DNA of 7,964 bases. Origin: Anaerolineae bacterium. Its GTDB lineage: Bacteria; Chloroflexota; Anaerolineae; B4-G1. The stretch spans positions 1 through 7,964 of the forward strand of contig JAUWNP010000207.1 in NCBI GenBank assembly GCA_030612585.1. The letters run 5' to 3'. How positions within the stretch are numbered: the stretch's first letter is position 1; each line of letters begins with the position of its first letter. A program made the translations under genes and the position numbers. The notes beneath the pieces are model-generated. The model worked only from the letters and a program-made list of their open reading frames with translations, had not been told where the DNA came from and searched no databases. Shown one piece after another: positions 1 to 5,335 of this stretch.

Positions 1-27
1 TGAGCCTGTCTGATGGTACACTTAACT

Positions 28-95
28 CGAGGTGGATTTCCACCTTGGGCATAGGTTACACCTCCTCTTAGGCGAGAGTTTGGCGGAACCTATGC
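28..95. other. Small hairpins in non-coding left edge
   Basis: A short hairpin sits at 28-47: GGTGGA (31-36) pairs with TCCACC (39-44) over a 2-base loop, and the flanks add a few more pairs. Next to it a perfect 9-bp inverted repeat, GCATAGGTT at 49-57 and AACCTATGC at 87-95, encloses a weak inner stem (CTCT 65-68 with AGAG 75-78). Neither hairpin is followed by a T-run, so neither looks like an intrinsic terminator. This could be the end of a mobile element or a structured RNA cut by the window edge; no family is recognised. Confidence 0.35.
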
Positions 96-142
96 TCTCA
101 TCATTTCCGGTAAATGTCAAGACTTGATTATACTATCAAACG

Positions 143-267
143 GTTACAGTATCTTCTCAAAAAGTTGGGGCGAAAGTAGGTCGGATTTGCTATCCGACCC
201 TGTGGCGGTTAGCAAAACCGCCCTACGCTGCCCTTGCCCCAAGGTATTGAGAAGATACCAGTTACAG
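143..267. repeat. 110-bp composite palindrome with two inner hairpins, flanked by a 7-bp direct repeat
   Basis: A perfect 12-bp inverted repeat (GTATCTTCTCAA 149-160, TTGAGAAGATAC 247-258) bounds the element. Inside it, TTGGGGC (165-171) pairs with GCCCCAA (236-242) and GTAGG (176-180) with CCTAC (222-226). Two hairpins fill the centre: stem 179-186/192-199 with loop TTGCT, and stem 204-210/216-222 with loop AGCAA. The two loops are exact reverse complements, because the right half is an imperfect inverted copy of the left half. GTTACAG occurs on both sides (143-149 and 261-267), like a target-site duplication, though the right copy is offset by a few bases. It resembles a small foldback element; no open reading frame of its own is evident. 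A structured RNA is the alternative. Confidence 0.7.
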
Positions 268-556
268 TCATTTAGATTACCAGGGAGTCCGTCACGGGTG
301 CTGAGAATTGGATTTCTAATTGTGCCCCCACCCCCTGTCTGACTTTTCGTCACAGCGCAGTGCAGCGAGGTCAAAATGCCCCCCAGATGTTGGGAAATCC
401 GACAGATTCTTCCTAGATATGGGGGATGGCAGATCATCATCATTTACCTAATGTGACGGTAAGTCAGTCAGGGGGTTTGCATCACGGCAACCCCTATATG
501 TGCGGGTGAGGAAATTAACCAGATTGACATAATACTAGCGAAACTAGAGATGAGTC
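268..556. other. Non-coding stretch
   Basis: No reading frame here looks like a protein. The open frames are short and have no recognisable motif. Apart from the stem-loop at 470-495 and a 4-bp CTAG stem near 535, nothing is seen. It lies downstream of the minus-strand operon, so it may serve as that operon's 3' region. Confidence 0.4.
470..495 (-). terminator. Possible weak stem-loop after the minus-strand operon
   Basis: AGGGGGTTTGC (470-480) pairs imperfectly with GCAACCCCT (487-495) around a 6-base loop. It lies about 60 bases past the stop codon of the PIN-like gene on the minus strand. No T-run follows in either direction, so it is not a canonical intrinsic terminator. A transcription-end or RNA-stability role is only a possibility. 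Confidence 0.25.
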
Positions 557-1126
557 TTATGTTTCAGCAATTTCGCGATAAGTAGCAACGCAGCTAACAC
601 ATATTCGCTCATTTCTAAGCAAATACCTTGCTACAGGTCCATTGCCAGATAACAGAATTGTAGTGCGCTGGTCCCCTTTGGCACGGCCTTTCTCACGGGG
701 ATTATGAAAATGTAAGTCTTCAGAAATGATGAAGGCTACCGGCTGCCTTCGTTGTTGAACTTGGTTCTCATACAAGTCGACAATAGCCCTCGCTGTTCGA
801 ACATACCATATGTCGCGGCTTTCCCTTCCTCTTGTAGGGAAGCCTAGTCTCCCAAGTCGCCTTCGCAACTCGTGACAGGTATCTACAGGGATCTGGACTG
901 CATGACCGTTCTTCAGTAAGCCAGCAAACCAGGGGTCGAACCATTCTGGGTCAACGGGTTGGCGCCATTCCTGCTCTATTTGTCCGTCTTCATCCAGATA
1001 CACCCGATCTTCAGAGTCAACTCGATCAAAAATGAAAGTCGCTGCATCTGTGAGTTGCGGTTCCATTTCCAGAACACTTTCCTTGAAGTAGCCACACACC
1101 ACCTGAGCATCGATGACAACGTGCAT
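557..1126 (-). CDS. PIN-like nuclease, partner of the upstream ATPase
   Basis: A 189-aa protein that fits a PIN-type metal-dependent ribonuclease fold. The acidic residues fall where PIN domains place them: D6 in the first strand (VVIDAQVV), E51/E53 in DGQIEQEW after an LDEDG turn typical of one PIN subgroup, D105 in RESRDIWYV, and D137 in FIISEDLHFHNP. No signal peptide or membrane segment is visible, so it should be cytoplasmic. The start is placed at 1126, not at an in-frame codon 96 bases upstream, because this ATG lies two bases after the ATPase stop codon (TAATATG) with a G-run Shine-Dalgarno in front. The juxtaposition implies translational coupling and a shared function, probably as the effector nuclease. 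Fold assignment is from motifs only; the family is not one I can name, and RNase activity is inferred. Confidence 0.75.
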   Translation of the reverse strand: MHVVIDAQVVCGYFKESVLEMEPQLTDAATFIFDRVDSEDRVYLDEDGQIEQEWRQPVDPEWFDPWFAGLLKNGHAVQIPVDTCHELRRRLGRLGFPTRGRESRDIWYVRTARAIVDLYENQVQQRRQPVAFIISEDLHFHNPREKGRAKGDQRTTILLSGNGPVARYLLRNERICVSCVATYREIAET

Positions 1127-1127
1127 A

Positions 1128-2531
1128 TTATCCCCCCCGCTCAAACTCTCCTTGAAATCTGATTCTCGATAGCTTTTTGGCTTCTTCAAGACGTTCGGGG
1201 AAAAACCCTTCTGGCCACTCATCTATGAAGCGCCCTTCATCGTCCAATCGCAGTCGTTTTGCTTTCTTCCTGTCTTCTCCGTTTTCGTTCTCTTCCTTGG
1301 CATAGACATAGTATACAAGAACATGGTCCGCAGGAATGAGTTTGCTCGCAACATACTGTTGAAGACGAAGTACAAGATGCTCGCTGTGAGTCTCTACGAT
1401 GGACTGTACTCCTCTTTGATACAATTCTAAGAAGAGGTCACCGAGTGCAGCTTGAGCACGAGGATGTAGATGAATCTCTGGCTCTTCTACCATATAGGTC
1501 GATCCCGGGGAGAGATTAAAGCCACCTATGAGAACTGGCAGCACCTGGCTATTGCCATATCCCACATCTGCCAGATTCTGGTATTCATCTGTGACTGGGT
1601 GTTGAACACGAATCTCGTAGTGACGGTCAGAGAGTCGCTCGATCCGCAAGTCCGATGCAATATCGGCCTTTGCTAGCCAATCTCTCACGAGTCCAGCAAT
1701 CCCAAGCGAACGAGCCCCGCTGCGTGCAGAGTCCATATCTAGTATACTGATTGCATTCTCGCCAGATGCGCCAACACGCCGTCGCCTTTCACCTGTAAAC
1801 AGATAAGTTCGCGAAGGCGGTATGCGCATTGCACCCACGTATTCCACGTCTCGGAGATAGCGTTGAATCTCCCTGGCTATGTTGTTGGCTTTCCTGAGAT
1901 TGTCCTCAACGTCCTTGGTAACGAATTCCTGCAAGGCACTTCCTTCGGGTCTCCTTGCAGCAACGTGTATGAGGACAGACTGTGGCAGGAAGTGGTACAT
2001 TCTCAACGACTTAGCCAACGAAGACTTAAGCGGAGATGGTACCGCTTTCTCTCCGACTTTTTCGACGAGTTGTCTCTCCGAATCCTCCGAGTAAGCTGTG
2101 GCCAATAGAGTGTCGCCGCTTAGCTTGATCTCGGTACTCCTCAGAACGAGTTCTCGACGCACGGTCCGGTACTTGTACCCCAGCACGATCTCAGATACAA
2201 CGTCCTCGGTAGAAGGCCAAAAACCTTCCTGAGAGGCAGGCCTGCGCCTACGGCCAGTTGACTGAACTGAGATGCCTATCTCCATGGGGCGTCCTCTGTG
2301 ATTGCGATACACTATGTCCTTGTATGTGCCAAAGTCTCCCATTATCCCACTCAATAGAAGGGGCACTTGAGCATCGTAGCTCTCGGTAGTCTGAACCAAG
2401 AGCCGCAATGGTGCGATAATCGAGGACTTACCGGAGTTGTTTGGGCCGAGAAGCAGCGTGATTGGACCGAAGTCCATCGCCAACTCGTCAAATGCCTTAA
2501 AGTTGTGCAAATGTATTCTTCGTAGTAGCAT
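1128..2531 (-). CDS. ABC/OLD-like AAA ATPase with DUF3696-type C-terminus
   Basis: A 467-aa cytoplasmic ATPase of the SMC/RecF/OLD-like group. The N-terminus LLRRIHLHNFKAF is the usual opening of this group. Walker A is GPNNSGKSS (residues 29-37), a signature-like loop DVGYGNSQVLPVL is at 322-334, Walker B is STYMVEEPEIHLHP at 344-357 with tandem Glu, and an H-loop-like ETHSEH is at 380-385. The tail, about 425-455 (LRLDDEGRFIDEWPEGFF), matches the DUF3696 signature. An AGG-rich Shine-Dalgarno (GGAGG, plus-strand positions 2537-2541) stands five bases before the ATG. The gene is intact and coupled to the PIN-like gene behind it. By analogy with other ATPase-nuclease pairs such as Septu, Gabija or PARIS, it probably senses an invader and licenses the partner. 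That role is inferred; the ATPase family call is firm. Confidence 0.9.
   Translation of the reverse strand: MLLRRIHLHNFKAFDELAMDFGPITLLLGPNNSGKSSIIAPLRLLVQTTESYDAQVPLLLSGIMGDFGTYKDIVYRNHRGRPMEIGISVQSTGRRRRPASQEGFWPSTEDVVSEIVLGYKYRTVRRELVLRSTEIKLSGDTLLATAYSEDSERQLVEKVGEKAVPSPLKSSLAKSLRMYHFLPQSVLIHVAARRPEGSALQEFVTKDVEDNLRKANNIAREIQRYLRDVEYVGAMRIPPSRTYLFTGERRRRVGASGENAISILDMDSARSGARSLGIAGLVRDWLAKADIASDLRIERLSDRHYEIRVQHPVTDEYQNLADVGYGNSQVLPVLIGGFNLSPGSTYMVEEPEIHLHPRAQAALGDLFLELYQRGVQSIVETHSEHLVLRLQQYVASKLIPADHVLVYYVYAKEENENGEDRKKAKRLRLDDEGRFIDEWPEGFFPERLEEAKKLSRIRFQGEFERGG
1132..1138 (-). promoter_or_regulatory. G-run ribosome-binding site fixing the PIN-like start
   Basis: On the minus strand a run of seven G residues lies five bases before the ATG at 1126-1124, inside the last codons of the ATPase gene. 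It supports the 1126 start and coupled translation. Confidence 0.6.
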
Positions 2532-2558
2532 ATCATCCTCCAGTATCGGCTGCGATCA

Positions 2559-2813
2559 TTAACGGGCTTTCTGTATCCACTTTTCCTCTGGTACAACAAA
2601 ACCCGTAGCAAAGATGTCTTCGCCCAACCGGAAATGGGCCGCCGGGTTCTGGATCCGATGCAACTGCGGCACGTCGGTCCCTGCGCCGGTGACGACGTAC
2701 AACCAGAACTTGTCGGCGAAGTGGCGGGCCTTTTTCCACTCGTTGGCCGAGAGGCAAATAACCCCAGAGCGGACATAGGCCTTGACCTCGATGTAACGGT
2801 AAAGTGTTGCTGG
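2559..2813 (-). pseudogene. DUF3883 (NOV C-terminal) domain remnant, copy A
   Basis: An open frame of 84 codons with no usable start: an in-frame TAG lies just upstream at 2816-2814. It encodes the core of a DUF3883 domain: RYIEVKAYVRSGVICLSANE, then WKKARHFADKFWLYVV and QLHRIQNPAAHF, ending at a TAA. This domain normally forms the C-terminus of larger proteins, often helicases or other defence proteins, and is thought to be nuclease-like. Here only that tail survives, so I call it a 5'-truncated remnant. It is a close relative of the copy at 3673-3966: over 69 ungapped residues from RSG onward I count 56 identical. It ends 27 bases before the ATPase start and may be transcribed with it. Confidence 0.75.
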
Positions 2814-2879
2814 CTACAATCATAGCCGCCCCACCTCACGCAGCGTGGCCGCACCCTTATCCAGGTTAGCCTCACTAAC
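2814..2879 (-). other. Short in-frame leftover between PIN toxin and DUF3883 copy A
   Basis: After the PIN toxin stop codon, the same reading frame continues as SEANLDKGAATLREVGRL, then stops, and after two close stops runs into DUF3883 copy A. The peptide looks protein-like, for example as the C-terminus of a lost gene, but I do not recognise it. It has no start of its own. Confidence 0.25.
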
Positions 2880-3281
2880 TTACCAGATGGTGTGCACACC
2901 GGATCGTTGGATCTTGCGATCACGGCTGATCAACGACAGGTTCAGGTGCAAGGCCGTGGCGGCGATGATGCGGTCGGGCATATCAGGAACCTCGGATCGC
3001 GGCACGCTGGTGACGGCGTTGGCTACTTCAGGCGTCAGGGCGGCCAGAACCAGGCCACTGGTGCCGGCCTGCAGTTCGGCCTCCAACTGCGCCTTCATGT
3101 TGGCTGGAATGCGCCCTTTCTCCTGTAAGTAGATAATCTCCACCACACAGATCGTGGGGACGTAAACGACGATCTCGCCACGATCACAGGCATCAAAAGC
3201 CTTCCTGGCCGTGGGGCCAAGACGCGGGCTATCCTCCAAATACCAGATCAAGCCATGGGTGTCGGTCACGACGTCGGGCAT
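2880..3281 (-). CDS. VapC-like PIN-domain toxin
   Basis: A 133-aa PIN-domain ribonuclease, the usual VapC size. The catalytic acids are visible: D7 in VVTDTHGLIWYL, E48 in TICVVEIIYL, D103 in DMPDRIIAATA and D121 in LISRDRKI. The ending SGVHTIW is typical of the family. When freed from its antitoxin, such a toxin cleaves RNA and arrests growth. A longer frame opens upstream at 3365, but the ATG at 3281 is chosen because it overlaps the antitoxin stop by one base (TAATG), the standard coupling of such pairs, and because the PIN homology begins exactly there. The pair sits between two DUF3883 copies. The specific RNA target cannot be told from sequence. The call is firm. Confidence 0.92.
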   Translation of the reverse strand: MPDVVTDTHGLIWYLEDSPRLGPTARKAFDACDRGEIVVYVPTICVVEIIYLQEKGRIPANMKAQLEAELQAGTSGLVLAALTPEVANAVTSVPRSEVPDMPDRIIAATALHLNLSLISRDRKIQRSGVHTIW

Positions 3282-3517
3282 TAGATATCCTCCCGAGGGA
3301 AGTTGCCCCACATCTCCCGTCGCGCCTCGGCGATTTCCTCTTCCGTGATGTCGAGACCCCGCCACAGCCCGCGCAGAGACTTGCGCGGAGTAGGCTGGGC
3401 GGCCTTCAACTCGCGCTTGATGTCAGGAACTATGCGCTCAATCAGACGCACTTTATCCACTGGCGAAAGTTGCTGCACCAGGTCCAAGGCTTCCCCTAAA
3501 GTCACAACACTTTCCAT
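3281..3517 (-). CDS. VapB-like antitoxin
   Basis: A 78-aa antitoxin directly ahead of the PIN toxin. The N-terminal half (TLGEALDLVQQLSPVDKVRL and ERIVPDIKREL) is a helical segment of the kind seen in PIN-partner antitoxins. The C-terminal part (SLRGLWRGLDITEEEIAEAR, then REMWGNFPREDI) is the characteristic toxin-wrapping tail of a common VapB-type group. It should bind and block the toxin and probably represses its own promoter, but a classical DNA-binding motif is not obvious in the N-terminus. A GGAGG Shine-Dalgarno lies six bases before the ATG. Its TAA stop overlaps the toxin ATG by one base. Confidence 0.88.
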   Translation of the reverse strand: MESVVTLGEALDLVQQLSPVDKVRLIERIVPDIKRELKAAQPTPRKSLRGLWRGLDITEEEIAEARREMWGNFPREDI

Positions 3518-3523
3518 GCTTCG

Positions 3524-3528
3524 CCTCC
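3524..3528 (-). promoter_or_regulatory. Shine-Dalgarno of the antitoxin
   Basis: GGAGG on the minus strand, six bases before the antitoxin ATG (3517-3515). It fixes that start and should give efficient translation of the antitoxin relative to the coupled toxin. Confidence 0.75.
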
Positions 3529-3585
3529 GTGATCAGTCCACCTATCTCCAGGTCGTTCCTTACTAGAGTTATCGTGTCCACCCGA

Positions 3586-3614
3586 ATTATACACAAGTAG
3601 GCCGTTGTTGGCGA
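3586..3614 (-). promoter_or_regulatory. Likely promoter of the toxin-antitoxin operon
   Basis: A perfect TATAAT (3586-3591, minus strand) lies about 69 bases upstream of the antitoxin start. Seventeen bases further upstream is TCGCCA (3609-3614), which matches four of six positions of the -35 consensus. The position is right for the antitoxin-toxin pair and possibly for the genes behind it down to 557. No strong operator palindrome was found around it. Confidence 0.5.
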
Positions 3615-3672
3615 ACCCACTAGCAGGGAACAGAAACCAGATTTTCGGGAAGCCGTCCGTAGAATCCGATTT

Positions 3673-3966
3673 CTATCCGCCACCGGCTTTCTCCCGCCAT
3701 CTCTTTTCTGGCACGATGAAGCCCGTAGCGAAAATGTCCTCACCCATCCGGAAGTGCGCTGCCGGATTCTGGATGCGGTGCAACTGTGGCGCATCAGTGG
3801 CTGCCTTGGTCACGATGTAGAGCCAGAACTTGTCGTCGAAGTGCCGCGCCTTCTTCCACTCGTTGGCCGAAAGGCGGATGGCCCCGGAGCGGGGCTCGAA
3901 CTTCTTGACCTCGGCCAGCGCGGGGAGGAACGGTGCGGTGATCAGTTGGCCAACTTGAAGATCCAT
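3673..3966 (-). CDS. Small DUF3883 (NOV C-terminal) domain protein, copy B
   Basis: A 97-aa protein made almost entirely of a DUF3883 domain: LAEVKKFEPRSGAIRLSANE, then WKKARHFDDKFWLYIV, QLHRIQNPAAHF and EDIFATGFIVPEKRW. In most proteins this domain is a C-terminal module of a larger enzyme. Here it stands alone behind an ATG, with only about 15 residues (MDLQVGQLITAPFLP) before it and a weak AGGG Shine-Dalgarno about nine bases upstream. It could be a functional mini-protein or a tail fragment that has captured a start codon; I lean to a fragment. It is a close paralogue of the start-less copy at 2559-2813, and the two bracket the toxin-antitoxin pair. Confidence 0.65.
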   Translation of the reverse strand: MDLQVGQLITAPFLPALAEVKKFEPRSGAIRLSANEWKKARHFDDKFWLYIVTKAATDAPQLHRIQNPAAHFRMGEDIFATGFIVPEKRWREKAGGG

Positions 3967-4126
3967 TTCACGTACCCTGCCGATCCAGACTGACTACACA
4001 GAAAAGCCTGTTGATCTCTTGAAGCCAGAAACGCTACCCTAATAGTATACCACAAAACGCTGTTGCTGGTGAATCGGATTAGTGTGGTTGAAATCGGTTC
4101 GCTAATCTGCTACTATCTTCCATCAT

Positions 4127-4155
4127 TTGACACAACCGAACATCCGGGCTAGAAT
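4127..4155 (+). promoter_or_regulatory. Strong sigma70-type promoter
   Basis: TTGACA (4127-4132), a 17-base spacer, then TAGAAT (4150-4155): a perfect -35, optimal spacing and five of six -10 matches. Transcription would begin near 4162 and run right into the DUF1156 remnant, and possibly on to the GIY-YIG and DUF499 genes. It faces away from the minus-strand block. Confidence 0.75.
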
Positions 4156-4179
4156 AGGCCCGCAAACCGGCTGTGTCAA
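4127..4179. promoter_or_regulatory. Dyad overlapping the promoter, operator-like
   Basis: TTGACACAACCG (4127-4138) is the imperfect reverse complement of CGGCTGTGTCAA (4168-4179), with one mismatch in twelve. Within it CGGGC (4145-4149) pairs with GCCCG (4158-4162). The -35 box forms part of the left outer arm and the -10 box lies in the inner loop. This is how an operator for a dimeric repressor could be placed. The right arm would also lie in the first bases of the transcript. Confidence 0.5.
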
Positions 4180-4180
4180 T

Positions 4181-4231
4181 AGGGGGGAGAGAGTGATCTC
4201 ATCCGAGATTCCCTCTCAAATCAAGCGATAA
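4181..4231 (+). other. Ribosome-binding-like sequence with a 12-codon frame
   Basis: A purine run (AGGGGGGAGAGA from 4181) precedes a GTG at 4193 that opens a 12-codon frame (MISSEIPSQIKR) ending in TAA at 4229-4231. It could be the preserved start of a gene whose middle has been deleted, or a leader peptide. The peptide itself resembles nothing I know. Confidence 0.25.
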
Positions 4232-4820
4232 GCGCACAGAAGGAGGGGCGGCGCAGGGGTGGACTGGCAGCCCCTCTCTGCATGTAACGTGGGAGAACGA
4301 CCTGCAGAAGAACGATCTGCCAAACTCAACGCCCGATGATAGCGCCTTCTGCGATCCCCTGGTCCGCGTGCAGGCCCGCCTCTCCTCGTACATCGCCCGC
4401 CGTCGGGATGATCTGGACGCCCCCCTAGACCAGGACGACCCGGACGACCCGGACGGCCTGGCCCACGCCGGCGTGCTGGTGTCCGGAGCAGGCAAAGTGC
4501 GCCTCTACCACTGGTCGGAATTGGACCCTGGCTGGGACCCCTCCACCGACGAGCGGTTGACGACGTGGGAGGCCACCCACCACCTCATTGAGCGACTGAA
4601 CACCCACGGCGAAGAGGGCGCAGCGATGCTGCTGGCCAAGATGCCCTCGGACCTGGCGGCGCAGGCGCGGCAGTTGGCCTACCGGCTCTACTCCATCTGC
4701 GAGCGCAAGGGCTGGGCCGAACACGCCCGGGACTACAACACCCTCGCCATCTCCTGGAGCGCCAGCCAGGAGCAGGCGCGGGAGTTCAAGGAGCAGTATC
4801 AGCAGGGACGGTTGTTATGA
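4197..4820 (+). pseudogene. C-terminal remnant of a DUF1156-family DNA methylase
   Basis: The frame is open from 4197 to the TGA at 4818-4820. Its only conventional start is a GTG at 4368 with no Shine-Dalgarno. The last 120 residues match the C-terminal end of DUF1156 adenine-type methylases: GLAHAGVLVSGAGKVRL, then DERLTTWEATHHLIERL, ARQLAYRLYSICERKGWAEH and DYNTLAISW. Full-length family members run to many hundreds of residues and carry the methylase motifs upstream; none is present here. The first part (about 4197-4440) is not recognised and includes a 9-bp tandem repeat (4434-4451) giving an acidic DDPDDPD run, so it may be a deletion junction. DUF1156 genes typically neighbour DUF499 genes, which is the case here. 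The family match is from memory of its C-terminal pattern. Confidence 0.65.
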
Positions 4821-4824
4821 TCCT

Positions 4825-5019
4825 GTCATTGCGAGGAGCCGGAGCCGCGAGCGAAGCGTGGCGGGCGGCGACGAAGCACCGCCACGCCTGCCACGAGTAC
4901 TCGCAGTGGAGTACTCGCGGTGGCAATCTCCAAAGTTGGGTATAGATCAGATACAAGCACATTGGAGATTGCTTCGCTACGCTCGCAATGACGGGTGGCT
5001 TCGCTGCGCTCGCAATGAC
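4825..5019. repeat. Palindromic repeat cluster of the GTCATTGCGAG / CTCGCAATGAC type
   Basis: The cluster begins with GTCATTGCGAG (4825-4835), four bases after the methylase-remnant stop codon, and carries CTCGCAATGAC at 4982-4992 and again at 5009-5019. An inner 11-bp inverted repeat (GCAATCTCCAA 4923-4933, TTGGAGATTGC 4962-4972) encloses a 28-base loop. The left arm is expanded by GC-rich sequence and a small tandem repeat. The same arms recur at 5336-5413. Such elements are dispersed, REP-like palindromes known in many environmental bacteria. No protein is encoded here. Confidence 0.85.
4896..4923. repeat. 14-bp tandem duplication
   Basis: AGTACTCGCAGTGG (4896-4909) is followed immediately by AGTACTCGCGGTGG (4910-4923), thirteen of fourteen bases identical. 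GAGTACTC, overlapping each unit, is itself a perfect palindrome. It lies within the expanded arm of the palindromic repeat cluster, pointing to local slippage. Confidence 0.75.
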
Positions 5020-5037
5020 GGAGGCTGAGGGGGATTG

Positions 5038-5325
5038 ATGACCAAGCAATACTATATCTACATTATGACAAACAAGTATAACACCGTCATCTACACCGGC
5101 ATGACCAACAACCTGAAGAGACGCGCTTACGAACACAGGATCGGACAGGGAGGCGGTTTCACGAGCAGATACAACGTCACCAAACTTGTCTATTACGAGG
5201 TGTTTGCTGACGCACTTTCGGCAATTGCGAGAGAGAAACAAATCAAGGCCGGTTCGAGGCAAAAGAAACTTGACCTGGTCAACGAAATGAACCCCAAGTG
5301 GAAGGATTTGTACGAGGAAATATGA
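5038..5325 (+). CDS. Solo GIY-YIG endonuclease
   Basis: A 95-aa single-domain GIY-YIG nuclease, close to the typical length of stand-alone members (UPF0213/YhbQ-like). The GIY part is YYIYIM (residues 5-10), the YIG part is VIYTGMT (17-23), the conserved Arg helix is LKRRAYEHR (26-34), and the catalytic Glu is E66 in IAREKQIKAG; the ending NPKWKDLYEEI is common in this group. Such domains cleave DNA using a metal ion. A TTG three bases upstream is in frame, but the ATG at 5038 is preferred, with GAGG seven bases before it. The gene is bracketed by copies of the same palindromic repeat, which suggests it entered with, or acts on, those repeats. That link is inferred; the family call is firm. 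Confidence 0.92.
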   Translation: MTKQYYIYIMTNKYNTVIYTGMTNNLKRRAYEHRIGQGGGFTSRYNVTKLVYYEVFADALSAIAREKQIKAGSRQKKLDLVNEMNPKWKDLYEEI

Positions 5326-5335
5326 CACGGATGAC

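Noticed and set aside
144..443. Open frames over the palindrome on both strands
   Set aside because: Their sequence derives from the inverted repeats. There are no motifs and no Shine-Dalgarno.
1127..1222. Earlier start for the PIN-like protein at 1222
   Set aside because: The extra residues would overlap the ATPase gene and are that gene's other frame. The ATG at 1126 has coupling and a G-run ribosome-binding site, and starts at the first PIN strand.
2533..2823. Minus-strand open frame of 96 codons over DUF3883 copy A
   Set aside because: It has a start codon, but the recognisable DUF3883 sequence is in a different frame of the same strand, so this one is the shadow.
2351..2923. Minus-strand open frame of 190 codons spanning the ATPase start
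   Set aside because: It overlaps the toxin 3' end, DUF3883 copy A and the ATPase start in another frame. Its product is Arg/Ser-rich and unlike any protein family.
4040..4060. Minus-strand promoter for DUF3883 copy B based on a TATACT-like box
   Set aside because: No acceptable -35 at 16-18 bases; too weak to list.
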